DNA from: Candidatus Gerdarchaeota archaeon
Lineage (GTDB): Archaea > Asgardarchaeota > Heimdallarchaeia > JABLTI01
Assembly: GCA_016839405.1 (NCBI GenBank)
Contig: JAEOUJ010000223.1
Coordinates: forward strand, 1-12,260
Length of the DNA stretch: 12,260 bases
Direction: 5' to 3'
Below, piece after piece: positions 6,524 through 12,260 of the stretch (the first letter of the stretch is position 1; each line of letters starts with the position of its first letter). Made by a program: the position numbers and the translations under genes. The notes under the pieces were generated by a model that saw only the letters and a list, made by a program, of their open reading frames with translations, was not told the origin of the DNA and ran no database searches.

Positions 6524-6960
6524 TGAGGAAATTATTACCAAACAAAAGAGGGCAATTATTCTTACTTGAAGTATTTATTGCATTGTCTGTTTTGATACTT
6601 TTAATGATAGCACTCTTTCAAGTTGAGTTTACTTCTACTCCTACCTATCAAGATGATCTTTCAGAAATAGGGTATAATGCATTAGAAACTTTAAATCAAG
6701 CAGGTGAGCTAAAACCATTAGTTTACAATCTACAAATAATTGATTTAACAGATAGTTTAGATAATATACTTCCAATTAATATTTTATGGCGACTAACAGT
6801 TGAAAATGATGCTGGTAGTACAATTTTCAATATTTATTGGGATCGAGAACCTCCTTTAGATGTTTCTGTTGGGGTTACTGATTATTTCCTATATGGTTAT
6901 GAAATAAATCTAAATCAATTTAGAGTCATACATTTAGAACTCTGGAGATTAGTGGGGTGA
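6511..6960 (+). CDS. Pilin-like protein 2 with class III prepilin signal
   Basis: The product is 149 residues. The leader M-A-R-I-M-R-K-L-L-P-N-K-R-G precedes Q15, and the hydrophobic helix L-F-L-L-E-V-F-I-A-L (16-25 onward) carries the conserved Glu near the cleavage site. The outer part (about 45-149) has the archaeal pseudopilin look: A-L-E-T-L-N-Q-A-G-E-L, then L-x-D-x-L-D-N-I-L-P-x-N-I-L-W-R-L-x-V, ending in a beta strand E-L-W-R-L. The gene overlaps the end of pilin-like gene 1 by 13 nt. GGTG (6499-6502) is 8 nt before the ATG at 6511. The ATG at 6523 overlaps the previous stop codon (TAATG) but has no Shine-Dalgarno. Translational coupling with gene 1 is likely. Confidence 0.75.
   Translation: MARIMRKLLPNKRGQLFLLEVFIALSVLILLMIALFQVEFTSTPTYQDDLSEIGYNALETLNQAGELKPLVYNLQIIDLTDSLDNILPINILWRLTVENDAGSTIFNIYWDREPPLDVSVGVTDYFLYGYEINLNQFRVIHLELWRLVG
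6954..6960 (+). promoter_or_regulatory. Shine-Dalgarno GGGGTGA for the GTG start at 6967
   Basis: This strong ribosome binding site overlaps the stop codon of pilin-like gene 2 and lies 6 nt before the GTG start of pilin-like gene 3. It supports that non-ATG start and coupled translation. Confidence 0.6.
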
Positions 6961-6966
6961 AATCAA

Positions 6967-7665
6967 GTGAAATCAATATTGAATAAGAAAACATTCAAAG
7001 ACAAAAAAGGGCAAATTTTCCTAGTTTGCACAATAATTATCGCAATTTACATGTTATCTTTTATTTCAATTATCTATGAATTAAATGTAGCTCAATATTC
7101 AGAAACTAATGCTGTAAAAGAATTTGAGAATTCTTTTCAAAATTTTCGAACTGAAACAAATAATTTTGTAATATCATTATTGGCTAATTTCTCACAGCCT
7201 GCTTCAATAATAACATCAGATGCTATTGTTGGACAACTTTTACAAGACTGGCTTAACTTTGCTGAATTGCAAATGATTAGTAAAGGATACATAGCAATTT
7301 TTGATATTGATGAAATAATACCAATTACAACACCAGTTGAGCTAGTTAATGTAAATGGTCGATTAGGATTTAGAGGAACAATTGATGTTTATTTAGAATG
7401 TAGTTATATGAGTATAGATACTCAATTCAATTATAATATGAATTATACATTGTCTTATGTTAATACTGCAACAAATGCTCTAATAGAATTTTCACTTCAA
7501 ACACTTACAGGAATTGAATATCTTGGATATGCTACAGTTACGGTGAATGCGGGAGCTACAACAAATTATTATAATGGAACATATCTTGCATCTGCACCTC
7601 TAGTAGGTGGAGATACCATTCAAGCTACAACAACCGAACAAATAATTGTTACATATGTGGTTTAA
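6967..7665 (+). CDS. Pilin-like protein 3 with class III prepilin signal
   Basis: The product is 232 residues, starting with GTG. The basic leader contains K-D-K-K-G (11-15), followed by Q16 and the hydrophobic helix I-F-L-V-C-T-I-I-I-A-I-Y-M-L-S-F (17-32), the same K-K-G-Q processing site as its two upstream neighbours. After a helical spine (about 33-75), the outer region is beta-rich with many Thr, Asn and Tyr (Y-N-M-N-Y-T-L-S-Y-V). It ends in a Thr-rich segment, I-Q-A-T-T-T-E-Q-I-I-V-T-Y-V-V. N-glycosylation sequons (N-F-S, N-Y-T, N-G-T) are present. It is last in the pilin operon, 6 nt after gene 2. I cannot tell whether it is the major subunit or a minor pilin. Confidence 0.72.
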   Translation: MKSILNKKTFKDKKGQIFLVCTIIIAIYMLSFISIIYELNVAQYSETNAVKEFENSFQNFRTETNNFVISLLANFSQPASIITSDAIVGQLLQDWLNFAELQMISKGYIAIFDIDEIIPITTPVELVNVNGRLGFRGTIDVYLECSYMSIDTQFNYNMNYTLSYVNTATNALIEFSLQTLTGIEYLGYATVTVNAGATTNYYNGTYLASAPLVGGDTIQATTTEQIIVTYVV

Positions 7666-7671
7666 CATAAT

Positions 7672-7690
7672 CCACTATTTTATTTTTCTT
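7672..7690 (+). terminator. Putative T-rich terminator of the pilin operon
   Basis: A run of Ts broken by single other bases starts 7 nt after the stop of pilin-like gene 3 and runs into the 3' end of the converging pcp gene. Archaeal termination commonly needs only such a T tract, and no hairpin is evident. Confidence 0.35.
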
Positions 7691-8297
7691 CAAGATTTGT
7701 AGTAATTAAAATAGAAACAGCTTCTTTAATTATTGATAATGACATTGAAGGTGCAACTTGCTTTTTTGTTGCAACTTGTTTTGGCAAATAAGGCACATGA
7801 ATAAAACCATATTTTCTAATATTGTTTGTAGTGTATATATAATGTAATACACCAAATATTAGGTCATTACAAACATAAGTTCCAGCAGAATATGAAATAA
7901 TTGCAGGAATTCCAGCATTTTTTAAATTTATAACAGATTTATTCACATCTATTGTGGTGAAATAGGCTGCCGGTCCTTCCTCAACTATTTGTTCATTATA
8001 AGGTTTATTTCCTTCATTATCAGGTAGTTTAGCATTTTTAATATTAATTCCAATTTTTTCAATTGCAATAGCAGAGCTTCCTCCTGATTGCCCTATTGAA
8101 AGTATTAGATCGGGTGAATGTTCACTAATGTTTTTAATTAATATTTCATATGCTTTTCTAAATACAACAGGTAGCTGTAGAGTAATTATTTCTAAATTTT
8201 TAATTTCTTCTTTTGCTAATTCTTTAATAACCTCTAAAGCGGGATTAATTGATTCACCACCAAATGGTTCAAAGCCAGTTAGAAGTACTTTTTTCAT
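7680..8297 (-). CDS. pcp: Pyroglutamyl-peptidase I (pyrrolidone-carboxylate peptidase, C15)
   Basis: At 205 residues it has the normal length for this cytoplasmic cysteine peptidase, which removes N-terminal pyroglutamate from peptides. The full signature is present: N-terminal L-L-T-G-F-E-P-F-G-G, then S-I-G-Q-S-G-G and catalytic E80 in I-E-K-I-G-I-N-I-x-x-A-x-L-P-D-N-E-G. The nucleophile C143 lies in S-A-G-T-Y-V-C-N, and H167 in F-I-H-V-P-Y-L-P. The catalytic triad is therefore complete. The ATG at 8297 follows AGGT, with a good TATA box (TATAAAAG, 8328-8335) upstream, so it is probably a single-gene unit. It converges on the pilin operon with a 14-nt gap and has no obvious functional link to it. 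Confidence 0.95.
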   Translation of the reverse strand: MKKVLLTGFEPFGGESINPALEVIKELAKEEIKNLEIITLQLPVVFRKAYEILIKNISEHSPDLILSIGQSGGSSAIAIEKIGINIKNAKLPDNEGNKPYNEQIVEEGPAAYFTTIDVNKSVINLKNAGIPAIISYSAGTYVCNDLIFGVLHYIYTTNNIRKYGFIHVPYLPKQVATKKQVAPSMSLSIIKEAVSILITTNLEEK

Positions 8298-8327
8298 ATT
8301 AATACCTACAATTTCTTTCTAATATTT

Positions 8328-8335
8328 CTTTTATA
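8328..8335 (-). promoter_or_regulatory. TATA box (TATAAAAG) of pcp
   Basis: TATAAAAG on the minus strand is centred about 34 nt before the pcp ATG, predicting a leader of about 8-10 nt. It is one of the best matches to the archaeal consensus in the window. Confidence 0.5.
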
Positions 8336-8366
8336 GTTCTTTTGGCAAATTTCCATACCGAAATAG

Positions 8367-8377
8367 AAATATATTTA
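8367..8377 (+). promoter_or_regulatory. Putative TATA box of the zinc-ribbon/Yip1 gene
   Basis: AAATATATTTA is preceded by a purine-rich BRE-like CGAAATAG. The expected transcript start near 8398 would leave a leader of about 35 nt before the ATG at 8435. It lies downstream of the alternative TTG at 8342, which argues against that start. Confidence 0.4.
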
Positions 8378-8422
8378 GCATTTATTACCGATGATTCCTT
8401 ATTGAATGGTTTGATTTACCTT

Positions 8423-8426
8423 GGAG
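8423..8426 (+). promoter_or_regulatory. Shine-Dalgarno GGAG deciding the ATG start at 8435
   Basis: GGAG lies 8 nt before the ATG at 8435. The in-frame TTG at 8342 has no comparable site and would prepend 31 residues to a zinc ribbon normally found at the N-terminus. Confidence 0.5.
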
Positions 8427-8434
8427 CAAATCTC

Positions 8435-9199
8435 ATGAGTGTAGAAGATCCAATTATTCGTTGTCCCATCTGTAATGAAACATCTCCTCAAGGGTATCTT
8501 TTATGCCCATTTTGTGGAGCGGATCTTACAATTACTTATCAACAGAAAATTTTTGCTCCAGTTGATTATAAGGAATTTTGGTATCGATTCAAATCCCTCT
8601 TTGTTAGACCACTAGTTATTTCACAAGAAATAGCGGATAATCCTGATACTAAGGGTGGATTTCTTTTCAGTGTTGCCATCTCTTTTGGCATGGGATTACA
8701 GGTTTTAGCTTATATCATGCATGTTCGAGCACTTGATTGGAAATTTTATCCACTTGTTTTTCTTCTTGCTTGGATTGCTACATTTGTATTACCACTAATT
8801 GTTTGGGTATTTAGTAGTTTAATTATAAGGTCAATGGCTCGCATGATTGGTGGAAAACCTTCAAAAAAACAAATTAGAGCTGCAGTAGGATATGGGATGC
8901 TTCCAATAGTTCTTGTAGAAATTTTCAATGGCATTTTCTATCTAATAGCTTTACCATGGGACTCCGTTGGATCATCTCAATTTAGTGCGATTATTAATGC
9001 TATTTTGGGATTAAAAAATTCAGTTGCAGGCTATCTTGGACTTGGTTTACAAATTATTAGTTTACTTACAGCAGGTGCTTATATTGTTTTTATTTCAAAA
9101 CCAGCGTGTGAATTTTCATGGATAGAAACAGTTATCGCAACAGGAATTCCACTGATCTTCTTTATTGTCCTTTTACTTACCTATTATTTTGGAACTTAA
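8435..9199 (+). CDS. Zinc-ribbon / Yip1-domain integral membrane protein
   Basis: The product is 254 residues. The N-terminus has a two-knuckle zinc ribbon: C10-P-I-C13 and C24-P-F-C27-G. A linker with Y-K-E-F-W-x-R-F-K-S-L-F-V-R-P leads into about five membrane helices (roughly 75-97, 106-132, 151-173, 203-221, 233-252). The R-P-x-x-x-x-x-x-I-A-x-x-P entry, the G-G-K-P-S loop and the Y-x-x-L-P-I-V-L-V helix resemble the Yip1 family. In eukaryotes Yip1 proteins bind Rab GTPases in vesicle membranes, but prokaryotic members are of unknown function. Family-level function should not be read across. The start choice rests on GGAG 8 nt upstream and on the TATA box near 8367. It appears to be a single gene, divergent from pcp. 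Confidence 0.7.
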   Translation: MSVEDPIIRCPICNETSPQGYLLCPFCGADLTITYQQKIFAPVDYKEFWYRFKSLFVRPLVISQEIADNPDTKGGFLFSVAISFGMGLQVLAYIMHVRALDWKFYPLVFLLAWIATFVLPLIVWVFSSLIIRSMARMIGGKPSKKQIRAAVGYGMLPIVLVEIFNGIFYLIALPWDSVGSSQFSAIINAILGLKNSVAGYLGLGLQIISLLTAGAYIVFISKPACEFSWIETVIATGIPLIFFIVLLLTYYFGT

Positions 9200-9263
9200 T
9201 TATATAACATTCCGTCAAATTCATAAAGAAATATTTTCTGTTGTAATATTAGATTAGAATACC

Positions 9264-9271
9264 ATAAATTA
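9264..9271 (+). promoter_or_regulatory. Putative TATA box of the SLC13-type gene (leaderless)
   Basis: ATAAATTA is centred about 25 nt before the ATG at 9292, the spacing at which transcription starts at the start codon itself. No good Shine-Dalgarno precedes the ATG, which agrees with a leaderless mRNA. The local background is AT-rich. Confidence 0.35.
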
Positions 9272-9291
9272 AAAATGAAGATGATACATTC

Positions 9292-11211
9292 ATGTCTATA
9301 GATGAATCAACTGTTGAAACTTCAATAAAAGAACAGGAAGAGAGTTTTGAAGAAGATAAGAAGGAATCCAAAAAAACACTAACACCTGAACAAAAACAAG
9401 CAAGAAAAAAGAAGATTATTCGTACAAGCATTATTATTACTGCAATAATAGGATTGACTATTGGTGCTGCTTTTGTTGGTCCAGCTAATATGGAACCTGG
9501 TCAATATCAAGTAAAACTCACAATAAATTTGGGACAACAAATAGAAGATGTTTATTTCAATATTACTATGGCTGAATCAGCTAATTCTGCAACAATTGAG
9601 TATTACAAACCATTAGGAAGTAGCGGAAATTCTTCCATAATTATTGTAAATCAAGCATATAAGTCATCAACTAATTCAAAAATAGAATTTAGAGTGGGTT
9701 TAATTGATAGTTCAAATAATTCCATAACAAATTTAGAATTGACTCAAATTGCAGGTAATATTAATGGAGTGGGTATGGATAGAAAAATTCGGCCTATTAA
9801 AATTCAGACGGTTTATAGCTCAATTTTAGGTGAGGATATTACTATTGCTTATTTTAGCATGATGGTTCCTTATAAAGCAGGAATAGCTATGGCATTATTA
9901 GTGCTTGTAGCAGGTCTTTGGATTACTGAAATTGTACCAACAATTGTTGGAGCATTTTTAGTACCAGTTATGATTGTAATTGCTGGAATATCTACTGCTG
10001 GAGCAGCTTTGCAACCATTTTTCGACCCTGTTATTGCTTTATTCTTTGGTGGCTTTATTATTGCTGAAGCTTTAAAGAAACATAATATTGATCGTCGATT
10101 AGCATTAGGAATTGTTAGTCGTGCAAGTATTCGTCCTTCAATTCTTTTACTAATACTAATGAGTGTTTCAGCTTTCCTTTCAATGTGGATGAGTAATACC
10201 GCTAGTGCAGCAGTTATGGTTCCATTAGCTATTGCATTAGTCACTCAAATTGAAGAAGGAGGAAAGGAAAAAAACACTGCTGGATTTAAAAAAGCATTGG
10301 TATTAGGAATTGGTTATGCAGCAACAACAGGTGGTATAGCTTCAATAATCGGAACACCAGCTAATCCTATAGCTGTTGAAGGATTATCTGATCTTGGACC
10401 TGAATTTGATATTTCCTTTTTGAAATGGTTTGCATATGGTTTACCCTTTGTTGTTATAATGCTCTTTGTTATATGGGGTTATTTAATGCTTGTTTTCAAA
10501 CCAAAAGTTTCCAAACATAGTTTAGCTGATGCTCAAATTGTTTTTAAAGATGATTTAAAGAAAATGGGTAAAATGAAAGCTAAGGAATGGATTACAATTG
10601 TTATTTTCTTAGTCACAATTACTTTATGGTTATTAGCTAGCCCTCTTGAAAAATGGACTGGTGGTGTGCTTGCTTTAAGTTCTGGTATTATAGCATTAAT
10701 TGCAGTTGTTCTAATTTTTACAACAAATACATTACAACCAAAAGATGTTAAAACTATAAATTGGAATGCTTTGTTTTTATTTGGTGGTGGATTAACTTTA
10801 GGAGAAGCTTTAGAAGCAACTGGCATTGGTGATTGGATAGCTTCTAATATGGGTATCATTGAAGGAAAGCATTTTATTTTAATAGCTTTAATTGTTGGTG
10901 GAATTTCATTGCTAGTAACAGCCGTAGCTAGTAATACTGCAAGTGCAGCTATGTTAATACCTCTTGTAATTCCAATAGCTCAAAGTCTTCAAATAGATCC
11001 AAGGTTGCTTGCATTAGTTGTAGCAATTGGATCTAGTATTGATTACGCTTTAGTTTTCGGCACACCTCCTACTATGATTAGCTATTCTACAGGTTATTTT
11101 AGTGTTAAAGAAATCTTTAGAATAGGCTCTATTCTGGATATTATTGGTATTTTGTTACTATCAACAGTATCAGTGCTGTTATGGGTTGGTTTTGGATTGA
11201 TAACCGTATAA
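9292..11211 (+). CDS. SLC13/DASS-family anion:cation symporter with N-terminal outer domain
   Basis: The product is 639 residues. The core (about 193-639) is a DASS/SLC13 transporter that moves dicarboxylates, sulfate or phosphate, usually with Na+. Both inverted repeats carry the SNT substrate/cation motif (S-N-T-A-S-A-A at 301-307 and 547-553) and the paired G-T-P loops (354-356, 590-592). The W-I-T-E-I-V-P entry is at 210-216. The N-terminus is unusual. An acidic, lysine-rich cytoplasmic tail (1-42) and an extra membrane helix (43-63) are followed by a region of about 130 residues (64-193). That region is beta-rich, with Asn/Ser sequons, and is predicted to lie outside the cell. Usual members of about 450-500 residues lack this part. 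The exact substrate cannot be read from the motifs. It is a single gene and is followed by a converging phosphatase gene. Confidence 0.88.
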   Translation: MSIDESTVETSIKEQEESFEEDKKESKKTLTPEQKQARKKKIIRTSIIITAIIGLTIGAAFVGPANMEPGQYQVKLTINLGQQIEDVYFNITMAESANSATIEYYKPLGSSGNSSIIIVNQAYKSSTNSKIEFRVGLIDSSNNSITNLELTQIAGNINGVGMDRKIRPIKIQTVYSSILGEDITIAYFSMMVPYKAGIAMALLVLVAGLWITEIVPTIVGAFLVPVMIVIAGISTAGAALQPFFDPVIALFFGGFIIAEALKKHNIDRRLALGIVSRASIRPSILLLILMSVSAFLSMWMSNTASAAVMVPLAIALVTQIEEGGKEKNTAGFKKALVLGIGYAATTGGIASIIGTPANPIAVEGLSDLGPEFDISFLKWFAYGLPFVVIMLFVIWGYLMLVFKPKVSKHSLADAQIVFKDDLKKMGKMKAKEWITIVIFLVTITLWLLASPLEKWTGGVLALSSGIIALIAVVLIFTTNTLQPKDVKTINWNALFLFGGGLTLGEALEATGIGDWIASNMGIIEGKHFILIALIVGGISLLVTAVASNTASAAMLIPLVIPIAQSLQIDPRLLALVVAIGSSIDYALVFGTPPTMISYSTGYFSVKEIFRIGSILDIIGILLLSTVSVLLWVGFGLITV

Positions 11212-11230
11212 GATTTTAACAAATCAATCC

Positions 11231-11252
11231 AAATTTCTTCTTTCTAATATTT
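11231..11252 (+). terminator. Putative pyrimidine-rich terminator of the SLC13-type gene
   Basis: A T/C-rich tract (AAATTTCTTCTTTCTAATAT and on) starts about 20 nt after the stop codon, in the 45-nt gap between two converging genes. It is the type of T-rich site at which archaeal RNA polymerase commonly terminates. Confidence 0.35.
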
Positions 11253-11254
11253 AA

Positions 11255-11268
11255 AATCAAATTTGATT
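11255..11268. repeat. 14-bp perfect palindrome across the phosphatase stop codon
   Basis: AATCAAATTTGATT equals its own reverse complement and contains the TGA stop of the phosphatase gene. It sits at the junction of two converging genes. It has no loop, so as RNA it would make a poor hairpin, and as DNA it could be a protein site or chance. Confidence 0.5.
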
Positions 11269-12186
11269 CTTTGGTGAAAAAATTTGTATTTCGCCATTCT
11301 CATTTAAAAGAGCTATTTTTGATTGTATGTTTTGATAAAACTCTTCTGATGTAAACAAACTAAGTAATTTTTTTCCAAATAAATATTGAAATCCATCTGG
11401 GAAAATTTGATGTGCTCGGATAATCATTTGTAGATTGTTATACTTCAGAAAATTATCTACTAATTTTGAACCATATGTGTAAATCATATCTCCCCTTAAA
11501 TTGTAACTATAATCCTCAACTTCTTCATTTGGATCATTCCATAGAAGTTGCATAATAATTGGATTAGCCAATGTTATATCACCTTTAGGTAAATTTGTTA
11601 TTTCCTCTAAAGAAATCATATCCTTTGGTATTCCTCCATGAACAAAAAAATATCTTAGTTTTTCATGTATTAAAGCTAAAGGCATATTCGCAAACGCTTT
11701 ATTAAAAAGTACAAACAATTCAGGTAAACTATCCGTATCTGGGAAATCAAAAAATTGATTTTCAATCCCATAAAATTTTTTCACTTCATGTAAAAATCCA
11801 TAACGAATATTAACTGATAATGATTCATGATTTCCTCTAACAATATGTATTCTATTTGGGTATTGTAACAAAAGTGTAAACAACAAATTAGTACATGCTA
11901 TTGAATTGGAACCTCGATCAACAATATCGCCAAGAAAAACTAAATGATCAGCTTTTTTTTCTTTAAAATAAATATTCACTACTTTCTTCATTATATTAAA
12001 ATCACCATGAATATCACCCACCACTAATACACTACCAGATTTTATTCGTTCTAGAACTGGTTTATTTTTCATTTTAAGATTATAGGCATTAATTAGTGAT
12101 TTTATTTCATTTTCATTTAATCTAATCGCTTCATCATAATCATTTAGAATTTTTCTAATTGTTTCTTGAAATGCATCGTTACCCAT
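11257..12186 (-). CDS. PPP-family serine/threonine protein phosphatase (PP1/PP2A-like)
   Basis: The product is 309 residues, the size of a eukaryotic PPP catalytic subunit. All metal-binding and catalytic motifs are present: G-D-I-H-G (57-61), G-D-I-V-D-R-G (86-92), G-N-H-E (118-121), H-G-G (183-185) and R-A-H-Q (257-260). Two features look eukaryote-type. One is the N-terminal helix L-N-E-N-E-I-K-S-L-I with K-P-V-L-E-R before the first motif. The other is L-L-W-N-D-P (214-219), the counterpart of L-L-W-S-D-P. The S-A-P-N-Y loop of PP1/PP2A is replaced by T-S-E-E-F-Y (279-284). It should be a soluble two-metal phosphatase acting on phosphoserine/threonine, although diadenosine-tetraphosphatase-like activity cannot be excluded. 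A TATA-like box lies at 12217-12225. Confidence 0.92.
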   Translation of the reverse strand: MGNDAFQETIRKILNDYDEAIRLNENEIKSLINAYNLKMKNKPVLERIKSGSVLVVGDIHGDFNIMKKVVNIYFKEKKADHLVFLGDIVDRGSNSIACTNLLFTLLLQYPNRIHIVRGNHESLSVNIRYGFLHEVKKFYGIENQFFDFPDTDSLPELFVLFNKAFANMPLALIHEKLRYFFVHGGIPKDMISLEEITNLPKGDITLANPIIMQLLWNDPNEEVEDYSYNLRGDMIYTYGSKLVDNFLKYNNLQMIIRAHQIFPDGFQYLFGKKLLSLFTSEEFYQNIQSKIALLNENGEIQIFSPKNQI

Positions 12187-12216
12187 AGTACCACAACTGA
12201 AGGAAACTATGTAAAA

Positions 12217-12225
12217 AATATTTAA
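12217..12225 (-). promoter_or_regulatory. Putative TATA box of the PPP phosphatase gene
   Basis: TTAAATATT on the minus strand is centred about 35 nt before the ATG at 12186, predicting a leader of about 9 nt. It is a weak match in AT-rich sequence. Confidence 0.35.
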
Positions 12226-12260
12226 TTATGATTTTAAGGTATTGGTCAACTACTTAAAAA

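Noticed and set aside
8342..8434. Upstream TTG start for the zinc-ribbon/Yip1 protein
   Set aside because: It has no Shine-Dalgarno and lies ahead of the best TATA-like box; the ATG at 8435 has GGAG at a good distance.
9870..10859. Two minus-strand open frames of 124 and 108 codons opposite the SLC13-type gene
   Set aside because: They are antisense shadows of a clear transporter gene, with compositions expected of the reverse strand of hydrophobic codons.
1..12260. tRNA, rRNA, CRISPR array, insertion sequence or prophage
   Set aside because: No spaced direct repeats, transposase or integrase motifs, or recognisable RNA-gene cores were seen on either strand.

Overview
The window is AT-rich (roughly 30% GC by eye) and reads as archaeal. 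It has archaeal class III (KGQ-type) prepilin signals, an archaeal-type EF-2 rather than EF-G, archaeal-style TATA boxes at leaderless or short-leader distances, and GGTG/GGAG ribosome binding sites. The best-fitting group is Asgard archaea. The EF-2 gene is a divergent paralog that lacks the diphthamide loop, a type described from Asgard, Korarchaeota and Geoarchaea. It sits near a Urm1/MoaD-like modifier ending in Gly-Gly and a eukaryote-type PPP phosphatase. The lineage within Asgard cannot be settled from this window.

Layout. Positions 2-268 (+) hold the 3' end of a PHP-domain metal-dependent phosphoesterase. A six-gene minus-strand run follows (5160 down to 271). In transcription order it encodes a TadC/ArlJ-type pilus platform protein, a coiled-coil protein, a stand-alone LplB-like lipoate-ligase accessory domain, a small Urm1/MoaD-like protein ending in HGG, an EF-2 paralog, and a helical-repeat protein. 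A 265-bp divergent spacer (5161-5425) separates this run from a plus-strand operon of three pilin-like proteins (5426-7665). Each of the three begins with a K(K/R)GQ prepilin processing site. Next come pyroglutamyl-peptidase I (minus), a zinc-ribbon/Yip1 membrane protein (plus), an SLC13/DASS anion symporter with an unusual N-terminal outer domain (plus), and a PPP-family phosphatase (minus, convergent).

How the parts relate. The platform protein, coiled-coil protein and three pilin-like proteins look like one divergently transcribed type IV-pilus-like surface system. Its ATPase and prepilin peptidase must be encoded elsewhere. The Urm1/MoaD-like gene lies 20 nt upstream of the EF-2 paralog and is probably co-transcribed with it. 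A functional link through translation or tRNA thiolation is possible but is only inference. The genes from 7680 onward look like independent single-gene units with their own promoters. No tRNA, rRNA, CRISPR array, IS element or phage gene was seen, and no gene-free stretch exceeds 300 bp.
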